64,000 nucleotides of DNA, taken from contig NZ_FNTV01000002.1 in assembly GCF_900105965.1 (NCBI RefSeq), positions 124,001-188,000 on the forward strand, given 5' to 3'. The stretch is from Arthrobacter alpinus. GTDB taxonomy: Bacteria > Actinomycetota > Actinomycetes > Actinomycetales > Micrococcaceae. The stretch's first letter is position 1; every line of letters starts with the position of its first letter. Below, piece by piece: positions 41,713-50,155 of this stretch. The translations under genes and the position numbers were made by a program. The notes under the pieces were generated by a model. That model saw nothing but the letters and a program-made list of their open reading frames with translations. It did not search any database and was not told where the DNA came from.

Positions 41713-42051
41713 ATGAATACACCATCCACAAGAGTTCGGCTGATGGCTGACTATTCCATGGGTGCCGGCTTCCCGCTGTGGAGCGATACAGACGTCGCTG
41801 GTACTGAATCACACGGTTGGGATCTGTCAGAGGAGCTGACGGCTGCTCTCAGCTCGTGGCAGGCAGACTTTGACAACGCCTACGATCCATCCACGGGTTG
41901 GCCATCTTTGGAATTGTTGAACCGGCACTTCAAGGAAGCAACTCGACTAAGAACCTGTTTGCAGCTGGCGCTCCCCAGCAATGTCATCGAGCTTGATTAT
42001 TGGCAAACTATGGTCAATGGTAAGGACGAGCCGCTTCCTAACAGTGTGTAG
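41713..42051 (+). CDS. Candidate immunity protein for 41066 toxin
   Basis: A 112-residue soluble protein, TRVRLMADYSMGAGFPLW, then DLSEELTAALSSWQADFDNAYDPSTGW and RTCLQLALPSNVIELDYW. VRLMADY at the start followed by LW, and a helical W-x-x-x-FD..Y DP..GW segment, is a pattern I associate with small actinobacterial immunity-like proteins next to secreted toxins. ATG 41713 is used; an earlier in-frame TTG at 41698 would overlap the toxin gene. It shares a terminator with the toxin gene at 42069. Confidence 0.5.
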   Translation: MNTPSTRVRLMADYSMGAGFPLWSDTDVAGTESHGWDLSEELTAALSSWQADFDNAYDPSTGWPSLELLNRHFKEATRLRTCLQLALPSNVIELDYWQTMVNGKDEPLPNSV

Positions 42052-42068
42052 AGAAGGCCAGGTAGCAA

Positions 42069-42098
42069 GAACCCGCAGAGCACTCACTCTGCGGGTTC
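42069..42098 (+). terminator. Terminator of the secreted toxin/immunity unit
   Basis: A perfect 12-bp stem GAACCCGCAGAG / CTCTGCGGGTTC with a 6-nt loop, 17 nt after the immunity gene, followed by TT. Confidence 0.75.
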
Positions 42099-42294
42099 TT
42101 GAGTTAACCAATGTAACGGCAACCGAACTTTGCGATACACAATGCCTGCGGAAGTCGGCCACAGAGCTACAAACTGGACAGATTGCAGGTCAACGGCTGC
42201 ACACTTCTGGCGGACAATCGCGCTAACGTCGGATATTTCACTTTTTCACAAGCCACCCCTAGATGGGGTCCACTACCTTGCTAGGGCATGCATG

Positions 42295-42324
42295 AAAGGG
42301 TCGCACCATCTGGTGCGACCCTTT
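42295..42324. terminator. Perfect 14-bp hairpin in convergent region
   Basis: AAAGGGTCGCACCA pairs with TGGTGCGACCCTTT around a 2-nt loop. It is almost fully palindromic and flanked by A/T runs on both sides, so it could stop transcription on either strand between the toxin unit and the convergent sortase operon. Confidence 0.7.
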
Positions 42325-42468
42325 CTGTCGAACGTGTCTGCTGGCCCGGTTCTCCCGCAGAGATTGGCCTCGGCGGGCAACAGCAAGCACGAGTATGCCT
42401 GGATGTCCGTACTCAGCGATATCCGGGTCAGATCCTAGGTCTGGGGCGACGCCAAACGACGCTTTCAT

Positions 42469-42509
42469 ACGGTAGCCATCGAGGGCACCTACCGGTCGAT
42501 GGCTACCGT
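42469..42509. terminator. Second hairpin before the sortase gene end
   Basis: ACGGTAGCCATCGA pairs with TCGATGGCTACCGT around a 13-nt loop. It lies 168 nt past the end of the sortase gene on the minus strand, and probably ends that operon. Confidence 0.6.
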
Positions 42510-42676
42510 TACTGTGTTGGCGGGTGTGGCTCCTACCCAAAAGCGGCCCGTTCATTTCCGGTTTTGGCCCACAGAGTCAACACTCCCTAATTATGGAACC
42601 CGCAAAGCCGGGTGACAATACGTTCGCGGGCATCATCGACCCACAGCAAGACGCCGGCGATCGGCCGATCAGTGCT

Positions 42677-43357
42677 TTACGGCCAAGGGACAGCGACGAC
42701 CGCAGCGTTATCCAGGAAATTCACGACACCATCGAGGGGCCCAATAGCTCCGCCGCACGTCAACAAAACCAGCTGCGGATCTCCGTCCGTGCGAAAGAAG
42801 CTTGAAGGTAGTGCATGCTTCCCGTACAGGGTGGCTTCAACAGCCTTGTAGCGGTGAACCTTCCCTGAAGAGTCGGTAATGAAGATAGGTGCCCCCTTCT
42901 CAATTTTGGTGAGCTGACCCATAGGAGCCGGGGAGGCATCCTCATGATTGACGTGTCCTGCAACAACGGTGGAACCTGTTGACGATCCAATCGGGGCAGC
43001 ACCCGTGTAGAAAGCTGACTGATCAGGTTCAGGGAGAATCATGCGCCCTTGCGCATCTAGTCCCCCGTCCACGATGGAGATCCGAAGGCCAACTGAGGGA
43101 ACGGAGAGTTCCATCGAACCCATCGGCTTGTCTTGGGCAGGTAATGCTGTTGGGCCTGTGAACGTGTCAGGTTCGGTAGGGGAAAAAGGCTTCTCAATAG
43201 CCGGTGCCGGGACATAGCTGGGGGTGCTGCCTGCCCCCAGAAGGCCCATGGCCACGATCCCGATTCCAACTAATCCCATCAGAGCAGCCAGTACGATAAA
43301 CGCGCGTGTTCCACGCCTGGTCACTTTAGACCGGCTTTGAGGCTTGATGGCGTTCAC
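42677..43357 (-). CDS. Class E/F-like sortase
   Basis: A roughly 226-residue sortase. After a basic N-terminus there is one membrane anchor (AFIVLAALMGLVGIGIVAMGL), then the catalytic domain: MELSVPSVGLRISIVDGGLD, STVVAGHVN with the catalytic histidine, and VLLTCGG with the nucleophile cysteine. The arginine usually expected a few residues after the cysteine is not evident; the end reads NFLDNAAVVAV. It would link LAXTG proteins to peptidoglycan. The GTG start chosen at 43357 overlaps the upstream gene's TGA by 4 nt; the frame extends further upstream but would overlap that gene by 166 nt. It lies next to two candidate substrates. Confidence 0.75.
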   Translation of the reverse strand: MNAIKPQSRSKVTRRGTRAFIVLAALMGLVGIGIVAMGLLGAGSTPSYVPAPAIEKPFSPTEPDTFTGPTALPAQDKPMGSMELSVPSVGLRISIVDGGLDAQGRMILPEPDQSAFYTGAAPIGSSTGSTVVAGHVNHEDASPAPMGQLTKIEKGAPIFITDSSGKVHRYKAVEATLYGKHALPSSFFRTDGDPQLVLLTCGGAIGPLDGVVNFLDNAAVVAVPWP

Positions 43358-44124
43358 AGGATCTGCATCCACATCGGCATGGCGTTGTTGATCCGGCCCA
43401 TAAGTGCGGCGATACCTTGACTCATCTGTCCAAGGCGTGGGAGGGGGTAGTTCCGCAGGTGTGGTTTCAATGGAGCTGGGGTGGAAAGATTGGCGCGGAC
43501 GCTGTTTTTCACGATCCACAAGAGCTCATTGATAGGTGCCCCGGTTATGGCCATGAACACGGCAACGGGGTAGCCAGAGTCCATTGGGAGAAGATCTGCA
43601 TCGGTGACCCAGTACAGGCTGTGGTCTGGGCGAAACATCAGTTGCTCACCTTGGCTGACCGTGAATTTACGGCCACGTAACTCAAGGGCCCTTCGGGGTA
43701 TGTCTCGCCTGGAGGACCGGACTGCGGAGACGCAACCTTTATGCCTGAAAAGGGGGCTTGGTTCGGCATTCTGAAAGGTTTTGAGTGTGGGCTGATACCG
43801 CAGATGCTGGGGCAGGTGACGGGTACTGGCCTGAGCCCTCGCAAGAACCTCCTTGAAGGTCGCTCCTAGTGGGGCGAGGAAACACGTATGGGGTTCAAGC
43901 CAGGTCTTCGCCCGCGACAACCACCAAACGTTGCTGCACAGGACCTCGTTGAAGGTAGGCCGGCAAGTGAGGATCCAGACCCCTTCCTCAGGACCAAAGT
44001 TCAATGGCACGGAGGCGGCTGGCGAAAAGTCGATCGAGGCCAGTTCCAAATCTAAGACCCCTGCAGGATCAGACCTGACGAAGACAAACGAGTCCTCACT
44101 GATGGCGGATGTCCCGTTATTCAT
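43354..44124 (-). CDS. Hypothetical protein in surface cluster, 256 aa
   Basis: A soluble protein without a signal peptide, not recognised. It contains FVFVRSDPAGVLDLELASIDFSPA, VWILTCRPTFNEVLCSNVWWLSRAK and a C-terminal GAPINELLWIVKNSVRAN. It lies between the vWA adhesin gene and the sortase, on the same strand, overlapping the sortase start. Its context suggests a role in assembling or controlling the surface protein. The 112-nt gap from the adhesin gene is free of genes. Confidence 0.55.
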   Translation of the reverse strand: MNNGTSAISEDSFVFVRSDPAGVLDLELASIDFSPAASVPLNFGPEEGVWILTCRPTFNEVLCSNVWWLSRAKTWLEPHTCFLAPLGATFKEVLARAQASTRHLPQHLRYQPTLKTFQNAEPSPLFRHKGCVSAVRSSRRDIPRRALELRGRKFTVSQGEQLMFRPDHSLYWVTDADLLPMDSGYPVAVFMAITGAPINELLWIVKNSVRANLSTPAPLKPHLRNYPLPRLGQMSQGIAALMGRINNAMPMWMQIL

Positions 44125-44236
44125 GGCTGCTGCTTTCCTTTGAGGGGATGGGTGCGGGGCACCCAGCCTGTCCCTTTGCTTCTGACTGGCCGGATGCCCC
44201 GCATGGTGGTGCTTGTTTCTTGGTTCGTGCTGGGCG

Positions 44237-46459
44237 TTACTTGGTGTCGGTCAATTCCTCGGCGGAGGACTTGTTGCGACGGTAGAGGGCTACGCCTCCC
44301 AGGGCGAGTGCTGCTGCGCCCAAGGTGCCACCACCGATGAGCAGTGCGGGATTCACACCGGTTTCAGTGGCCACGGAGCCTGCCTGCACTACCGGCACAA
44401 CGTTTGCCGGAGCAACGGGCGCGGGAGTAGGTACGGAAGGTACCTTTGCTTCGTCGGTGTCCGTGACCGGGGGCTTTTCCTTGCCGTCAGGGCCAACCGG
44501 GGGCTTGCCGGTGACGGTGGCTTCATTCACGACTGCACCGGCTGAGGCGTCCTTTTCCGTCACGGTGTAGGAACCGGACTGGAACGTTACGGACTCACCT
44601 GGTGCCAACGTGGCTTTGAAATCTTCCGGTGCCTTGATCTCGATCTTGGCATCGTCCAACATTTTGTCCGTCAGCTCGATACTGGCCAGGGTGACGTTGC
44701 CGGTGTTAGTGGCGACGAAGTCGTAGTTGATGGTCTCGCCCGCATCGGCGTCACCGTCATTGTTCGTGTCGTTCAAGTGAGCGGTCTTCTCCAGATCAAT
44801 GGCGGGCTTCTGGTCAGGGTTGACCTTGGCCTCGTCGGTGTCTTTGACCGGAGTCTTGTCCTTATCAACGCCAATGCCATCGAGAACGGCGGTGTTGTGG
44901 ATCAGGCCCAGATCAACATCAGCCTGTGTGATCGTGTATTCCCCTGAAGTCCAGGTAGTTGACGCGCCGGGGGCGAGAGTTCCCTTGAAGTCCTCCTGGG
45001 TGAGCACTGCCACTGGTGTGGGTGAAACCTTGGAGAGCATGTCATCAGTGAGTACAACGTCTGTCAGTGGAACTGTGCCGGTGTTCGTTCCCTTGAAGCC
45101 GTAAACAACGGTGTCACCCTTATCGGTGATCCCGTTCTCGTTGACGTCCTTGACTTCCTTGATGGACTTCACCAAGTCAATGGCCGGAGGCGGGCTAACG
45201 ACCGGCTGATCGTCAGTATCAGTCTGCTTCGGAGGGTTCTTGTCGGGATTCCACGGGTTCTTGCCGGTCACGGTGGCGACGTTGTGAATTTCGCCGGCCC
45301 ACTCATCGGCTGCGGTGATGATGTAAGGAGCTGCTGTCGCGGTCACTGACTCACCCGGTGCCAAGGTGCCAGAGAATCCTGCCGGGTAAGCCCATGTGAT
45401 ACCCAGTGAAGAAAGCTTCTCATCGACCAACTCCAGGGTGTTCAAGGGGGTGGAGCCGGTGTTGGTGACCTCGAACTTGTACACCAGGGTGTCGCCAGCG
45501 TTCGGCTTGCCGTCCTTGTTGGTGTCGTCGTAGCTGTGGGACTTATCCAGAGCCAACCCGGGCTCACAGCTAGCGGTGACGTCAGCGAGCATTTTCGCTG
45601 CGATCTGATCGACGTCCAGGGCCTTACTGACGGTGAAGTTTGGGTCGATGAGTCGCATCGCCTTCTCGATGTCGGCGGTCGAGGAGGGACTTACCGGATC
45701 GTTAATACCGTGCATGCGAGGCTCTGAGGTTTTGATGAACAGTGGAATGATTTCCACGCCTTCGGCCTTCAGGTCAGCAATTGCACGAGATGCCCCATCC
45801 ATTGCCTGCTGGTTGATGAATACATTGCCGGGGATCGAGCCCAGATCAGCTTCGGTAGATCCCCAAGCATTGGGCACACCATCGGTGATGAAAACGATCT
45901 TCTTCAGGCCCTTGCCCTGCATGGACCGGAGTCCTGCTTCCCAGTTGGTGTTTGATGAGGCGTAACTTTCCCGGGTGAATCCGAGGAAGCGATTGCTCGC
46001 ATCGGTAGCACCGGCTGAGGAGGAAATGTCCGTTCCGTAGAAGCTTTTGTTTTCTTCCTTGGTGTTGGCCTCGTTCATATGTCCGACGTCAGTGCTCGTG
46101 CCATTGCCCCACAAGGGAGCGGTATAGCCAAAGGCTGATCCGGAAAGGTTCATTCCTGGTCCTTGGCCCAGGGCAGTAACGAAGTTGGCGGCCTGCTGTT
46201 TTGTATTGTCGTACTCCGCCTGGGTGAAGGAGTAAGTAGAGTCCAGCACTACTCCCAGATCCATACTGCATGCCCCGGGATTGACGGCCGCCGCGTCGGG
46301 TGCCGGTGATGCAGTGGCCATGGTGGCTGCTGAGATTCCGCCACTGGTCAAAATTGCTGTGGCCATGACCGTAGCCGCTGCCGAACGAGCCCAACCATTC
46401 TTCTTCTTGCTTGGAGCCACAGTCCTGGCGCCTTTTGTTGAGTTGCCCTGAAATTCCAT
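44237..46459 (-). CDS. Secreted vWA-domain surface protein with DUF7507-like repeats and wall-sorting tail
   Basis: A 740-residue surface protein. A long signal peptide reaches about residue 60. A von Willebrand A domain (about 62-290) starts CSMDLGVVLDSTYSF; its metal site has DSTYS where DxSxS is usual, plus VFITDGVPNAWG. Then come three beta-rich repeats of roughly 120 residues of the DUF7507 type (DTNKDGKPNAGDTLVYKF, VNENGITDKGDTVVYGF, DTNNDGDADAGETINYDF). The C-terminus is a sorting signal-like VATETG, a hydrophobic helix and RRNK. The motif differs from the LAXTG expected for class E/F sortases. It probably mediates adhesion or mating contact. Confidence 0.8.
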   Translation of the reverse strand: MEFQGNSTKGARTVAPSKKKNGWARSAAATVMATAILTSGGISAATMATASPAPDAAAVNPGACSMDLGVVLDSTYSFTQAEYDNTKQQAANFVTALGQGPGMNLSGSAFGYTAPLWGNGTSTDVGHMNEANTKEENKSFYGTDISSSAGATDASNRFLGFTRESYASSNTNWEAGLRSMQGKGLKKIVFITDGVPNAWGSTEADLGSIPGNVFINQQAMDGASRAIADLKAEGVEIIPLFIKTSEPRMHGINDPVSPSSTADIEKAMRLIDPNFTVSKALDVDQIAAKMLADVTASCEPGLALDKSHSYDDTNKDGKPNAGDTLVYKFEVTNTGSTPLNTLELVDEKLSSLGITWAYPAGFSGTLAPGESVTATAAPYIITAADEWAGEIHNVATVTGKNPWNPDKNPPKQTDTDDQPVVSPPPAIDLVKSIKEVKDVNENGITDKGDTVVYGFKGTNTGTVPLTDVVLTDDMLSKVSPTPVAVLTQEDFKGTLAPGASTTWTSGEYTITQADVDLGLIHNTAVLDGIGVDKDKTPVKDTDEAKVNPDQKPAIDLEKTAHLNDTNNDGDADAGETINYDFVATNTGNVTLASIELTDKMLDDAKIEIKAPEDFKATLAPGESVTFQSGSYTVTEKDASAGAVVNEATVTGKPPVGPDGKEKPPVTDTDEAKVPSVPTPAPVAPANVVPVVQAGSVATETGVNPALLIGGGTLGAAALALGGVALYRRNKSSAEELTDTK

Positions 46460-46556
46460 GTTGTTCCTCTCGGGAATGATTCCTAGCCACGGTTGGGAGG
46501 CCCCAAAGCATGGATCGGATTAACAACGAGATATTCGGCCCCTTTCAACAGGTCGC

Positions 46557-46576
46557 GTGTCAGGGTTTTTTGACAC
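46557..46576. promoter_or_regulatory. Short inverted repeat in divergent surface-gene promoter
   Basis: GTGTCA (46557-46562) / TGACAC (46571-46576) lies in the 189-nt divergent promoter region between the vWA protein and the propeller protein genes. A regulator binding here could control both. Confidence 0.35.
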
Positions 46577-46648
46577 ACAAATGTCCCTAGATGTCGACAA
46601 TTACTGACCAAAGAATCCATCAAAATCCAGGCAGAAAGAGGCAGCTCG

Positions 46649-48490
46649 TTGAACACTGAAATGCCAGGTAGAACCATCAAGGCGTCCGCACGATTAAGAC
46701 TTTCGGATCCGCGTATTCAAGTCGGTGCGTTGTACCAGAGCTACACGGATGCCATCCGTGATGTTGCCCAATCTGCAGCCTCAGAACGCCGTTCCTTTTC
46801 CGTGGCCTTCAAGGACTCGACTCAATCAACGCGCTCATCGCTGCTCGATATGTTCATCAGCGTGGACGCAGAAGGTCATGACAGCGTTGTTCAAACAAGC
46901 TCAGGATCTCCGGTGGGCATGCAGTTGGAGGTTGTTGAGTGGGTCGTTGAAATTGATTCCGGGGTGCCTCGGACGATACGCGGACTGGAAGCGATAGTTC
47001 GCTATGCACAGCAGGTAGTCACCGATACTCAACATGATGTCTGCTTCACCATCGTTAACGTTGCGCGGACACCCCTGTCGCTCATTGCTACACCCCGGAC
47101 AGATATTGAAGCCGCCGTAGCTGCTTTGATTTCTCGGAGAGAACTCCCTACTGAGGTTCGTTCAATAGAACCTGTGGCCGTACTTCCCCAGGTTGCACTC
47201 GTTGTCGCCCCTCTGGAAGAGCTGGCCCCCGCAATCACTATTCCCAAACGACCAACCTCTCCCCCAACAGCCGTCCCCGTCCCAGAAACATCCCTTGAGA
47301 CTGAAACAGAATTGGAAGTAGCACAGGAGGAGGTAGCTCTCCCGGCAACAGAGCCGCGGAAGGGAATCCGACGCAGGAAGATCCGGGCAGGTGTCATCGC
47401 TGGATTGGTAGTGGTCGGGCTGCTGTGCACGGGAGGCATTGCCCTCAGCAATATCTTGAACAATGGTCAAGTTCCCGGCTCAGCGACAACAACGAACTCT
47501 TCGGCCGACATCATTACCGGCTGGTCTCAACCGCCTCTCTGGACCTTGCCCGTCACGAGCGACTCACTACCTGCGCTTTCTCACGACGGACGGTTCGTTG
47601 CCGTTCACGATGAAGCAGGAATACTCACGATCTACTCCATGGGTACCAAAGCTACAAAAGTTGCATCAGGCAAAGCCCAAGGATCTCCTCTCACTGTCAT
47701 CATCGACGGCAAAGCAGGATTCATCTCTGGAACTGAAGGCACGCTTCAGCTTTGGGTAGAAGGGTCAAACGAACTCCGACCCACCACCCTTCCCAAGGAC
47801 CAAAAACTCGTCATTCGCAGTGGCCGGCCTTTTATGTCCCCCATCGATGGCTCGGCAAGCCCCGTGGCGATTACCGTGGCTAACACTCAGGCCTACACCC
47901 CTCCAAATCCACAAGCAGTCCCTATCGCTCTCACTGATACGAACCAGATGGTGTGGGCAGGAACGAACAACAGGCTCATCACAACCGCACCAGAGGGGAA
48001 GGATCCCCTTGAAGTCACTCTGGAAACACCGCCCAAGGCAAGCCAACTCACCCGAATCGTATCCGTCAACGGAACCACCGTTCTCACCGTTTGGGACAAC
48101 AACCTTTTAGCCCTGAACAACCTGACCACAGGAAAGTTCACCACCAGCTCGGCCGCCGATCCGAAACTCACTCCAAAGGCAGTGCTCACCTCATCTGCCA
48201 CATCGGTGTTGATGACCTTCTCTGGCCACCTCATCGACAACACCAAAGGGACCATCACTGCCTTAGCCGAGAATCAACAACCAATGTCTATCTTCGGCCC
48301 GTACCTCCTGGCCAAGGAAGGCAAAGAATCAATCCTTCTTCAACCAGGCAAAGACCCCATCACCATCAACAGCGGCGTCGTTCCCCTAGGGACAGACAGC
48401 CAAGGGAACCTCATCGCTGTCTCCGGTGGCAGCGTTCACTCTCATGCCCGCACTGACACACGCAACCCGACAGCGGCACCGAAGAACTAG
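46649..48490 (+). CDS. Membrane protein with N-terminal domain and extracellular beta-propeller, 613 aa
   Basis: The first 170 residues look cytoplasmic (FSVAFKDSTQSTRSSLLDMFISVDAEG, VEIDSGVPRTIRGLEAIVRY). Then comes a Pro/Glu-rich linker to residue 245. One membrane helix follows (AGVIAGLVVVGLLCTGGIALS, about 250-270). The C-terminal 340 residues look like a repetitive beta-propeller (SLPALSHDGRFVAVHDEAG, GKAGFISGTEGTLQLWV), facing outside. TTG 46649 has a good ribosome site (AGAAAGAGG, 7 nt away); ATG 46661 is the alternative. It lies in a divergent and surface-protein context, and may be a sensor or anchor for the surface cluster. No family is recognised. Confidence 0.65.
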   Translation: MNTEMPGRTIKASARLRLSDPRIQVGALYQSYTDAIRDVAQSAASERRSFSVAFKDSTQSTRSSLLDMFISVDAEGHDSVVQTSSGSPVGMQLEVVEWVVEIDSGVPRTIRGLEAIVRYAQQVVTDTQHDVCFTIVNVARTPLSLIATPRTDIEAAVAALISRRELPTEVRSIEPVAVLPQVALVVAPLEELAPAITIPKRPTSPPTAVPVPETSLETETELEVAQEEVALPATEPRKGIRRRKIRAGVIAGLVVVGLLCTGGIALSNILNNGQVPGSATTTNSSADIITGWSQPPLWTLPVTSDSLPALSHDGRFVAVHDEAGILTIYSMGTKATKVASGKAQGSPLTVIIDGKAGFISGTEGTLQLWVEGSNELRPTTLPKDQKLVIRSGRPFMSPIDGSASPVAITVANTQAYTPPNPQAVPIALTDTNQMVWAGTNNRLITTAPEGKDPLEVTLETPPKASQLTRIVSVNGTTVLTVWDNNLLALNNLTTGKFTTSSAADPKLTPKAVLTSSATSVLMTFSGHLIDNTKGTITALAENQQPMSIFGPYLLAKEGKESILLQPGKDPITINSGVVPLGTDSQGNLIAVSGGSVHSHARTDTRNPTAAPKN

Positions 48491-48520
48491 CCGTTAGCTA
48501 ACAACCGAAAGGACCCACTC

Positions 48521-49276
48521 ATGGGAAAACACACACTCCAAAAAACTCGAAACTTCCCCAAGCTCTACCGGACAGCAGGAGTAGCCATCGCAATCCCCCT
48601 GATCGGGTTGGGATCAGCCGCGGCCTCCCTCGCCGACACCGGCACCGAAGTAAAACCAGTCGAGCAGGCCTTCGAAGTCTCCGCCCTGCAGTTGCCAGAA
48701 GCCTCCAATGCACCCGCGCTTGAAGCAGCTCAAAAGTCGGCAGATACAGATGCTCTTCCCGCTGTCGAAGCAGCCATCACAGCCGAGGTATCTGTTGAGG
48801 ATTCCACACTCGCTGAACCACTTGAGGGGGAAGAAACAGACCCGCCTGTTATCCCGCCCGTCGATCCTCCTATTGACCCCACAGACCCGCCAGTGATTCC
48901 TCCGGTGGATCCGCCCATTGATCCAACGGACCCTCCGGTCACTCCACCGGTTGACCCTCCAGTAACTCCCCCAGTTACACCTCGCGTCGCTCCTGTGGTG
49001 GTTCCGACTGTTCCCACCAACGTCAGCCCCGAGCTTCCTCAGCAGCCGGCTATCCAGTTACCAGGGAACCAGGTGCAAGTACCTGTGCGAAGCTACCCGG
49101 TGGAAGGCGCCTACGTTCCGGTGGCCAACACCACCCAGACCCAGGCTGGCCAGCAGCTCGCCAATACGGGGGCTGACGGAACAGCAATTGCAATCCTCGG
49201 TGCCGGAGGAATCGCACTGGGTTCAGGGGCCATGCTGGTCGCTAAACGACGCAGCAAGCCCAAGCACGCTTCATAA
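48521..49276 (+). CDS. LANTG wall-anchored proline-rich surface protein
   Basis: A 251-residue surface protein. Signal peptide to about residue 38 (VAIAIPLIGLGSAAASLA). An Ala/Glu-rich region follows. Then comes a repetitive proline stalk (about residues 107-160) built from PPVIPPVDPPIDPTD-like units. The sorting signal is textbook class E: QQLANTG, a hydrophobic helix (IAILGAGGIALGSGAMLVA) and KRRSKPK. The neighbouring class E/F-like sortase would cut after the LANT threonine and attach it to the wall. RBS GAAAGGA 9 nt before the ATG. It is probably a wall-spanning stalk or plug of the surface structure. Confidence 0.85.
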   Translation: MGKHTLQKTRNFPKLYRTAGVAIAIPLIGLGSAAASLADTGTEVKPVEQAFEVSALQLPEASNAPALEAAQKSADTDALPAVEAAITAEVSVEDSTLAEPLEGEETDPPVIPPVDPPIDPTDPPVIPPVDPPIDPTDPPVTPPVDPPVTPPVTPRVAPVVVPTVPTNVSPELPQQPAIQLPGNQVQVPVRSYPVEGAYVPVANTTQTQAGQQLANTGADGTAIAILGAGGIALGSGAMLVAKRRSKPKHAS

Positions 49277-49300
49277 CTGCAAGTACCATTCAGAAGTATA

Positions 49301-49352
49301 GAAAATGAGGGTGGGTCCCAATCCAACAGGATTGGGACCCACCCTCATTTTC
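49301..49352 (+). terminator. Perfect 24-bp hairpin terminator
   Basis: GAAAATGAGGGTGGGTCCCA continues into a 24-nt arm (49301-49324) perfectly complementary to 49329-49352, with the tetraloop AACA. The A run on the left and T run on the right make it a bidirectional intrinsic terminator. It insulates the surface cluster from the transfer region. Confidence 0.85.
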
Positions 49353-49537
49353 TATTGGTATGGCCGAGAAAAGATTAGTTACAAACGCTGGCTACAACAC
49401 CCATAATTTCAGAAGATAAATTCTTTGGGATTTCCAGTCACATATTCTCTAAATCGATTCATGACTACCGGTCGGCTTTATCAATATTCTGATTTCAGCT
49501 AGGACCGGCATCGTCGCACGCCGCATGCGCTGGCGTA

Positions 49538-49739
49538 GCTACCGCGAGCACCGTCATCTGCCCTTGTTGCTGTTCGCCCACCGTCGTCGCTTCCGCCGCC
49601 GTGCGCTTGCGCCGCTGCCGCTGCCGCTGCTTCCGCAGACGACGCTACCGCGAGCACCCTCGTCTGCCCCTGTCTCTGTTCGCCAGCTGTCGTTGCTTCC
49701 GCCTTCGTCGTGGCGTGCGTTTGGGTCGCTGCCGCCGCT
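49538..49739. repeat. Tandem degenerate repeat before the transfer region
   Basis: Two copies of an approximately 95-106-nt unit start at 49538 and 49644. Both begin GCTACCGCGAGCACC and continue through CTGTTCGCC, TCGCTTCCGCC and GCTGCCG. They are CG-rich on one strand, with tracts of CGC/TGC triplets. I see no gene here. This could be a spacer of the plasmid transfer origin, or unstable triplet-like DNA. Confidence 0.6.
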
Positions 49740-49772
49740 AATGCTCATTCTCTTCGCCCAGCGCCCCTGTGG

Positions 49773-49881
49773 ACGGCAAAAGATTTTCCTCCGGTCTTTT
49801 CCCGCCCACAGGAGGACTACCCCGCTTCCACAGGTGCACGGCAAAAGATTCTCCTACGGTCTTTTCCCGCACACAGGTGGA
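49773..49881 (+). other. oriT: Candidate origin of transfer (oriT)
   Basis: Two 44-nt direct repeats (49773-49816 and 49838-49881), about 91 percent identical, each begin ACGGCAAAAGATT and contain GGTCTTTTCCC. Each unit can form an AAAAGA/TCTTTT hairpin. CCTGTGG and CCACAGG flank them. They lie 270 nt upstream of a mobilisation accessory gene and 970 nt upstream of the MobF relaxase, the usual place for oriT. The nick site cannot be read directly. The remaining sequence between 49353 and 50155 has no gene. Confidence 0.5.
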
Positions 49882-50155
49882 TGCCGGGACCCGGCGAAGA
49901 GAGGGGGATTTGGCACCGGGCCCAGGGGGCTGAGGGTGAGTGGCAGGTAACAGAACATAACCCCGCCCAGGGGCGGGAGCTAGCCCAGCCAAAGAGCGGC
50001 AGGGCCACAAGATATGCAGACCGGAGGCCTGCACTGAGCCAAGGACGGCTCAGGAACCAAAACAGGAACACACGTCTGGCACCACGGTGCATAGTGCGTT
50101 AGATAGCTAACGCTTTACGACACACAGATTTTGTCCATCCAGCGAAGTCCTTCGC

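Noticed and set aside
49500..50100. Protein-coding genes in the CG-rich region before the relaxase operon
   Set aside because: All open frames here are in repetitive triplet-rich DNA, lack ribosome sites, and lie over direct repeats; I read it as an origin of transfer region.
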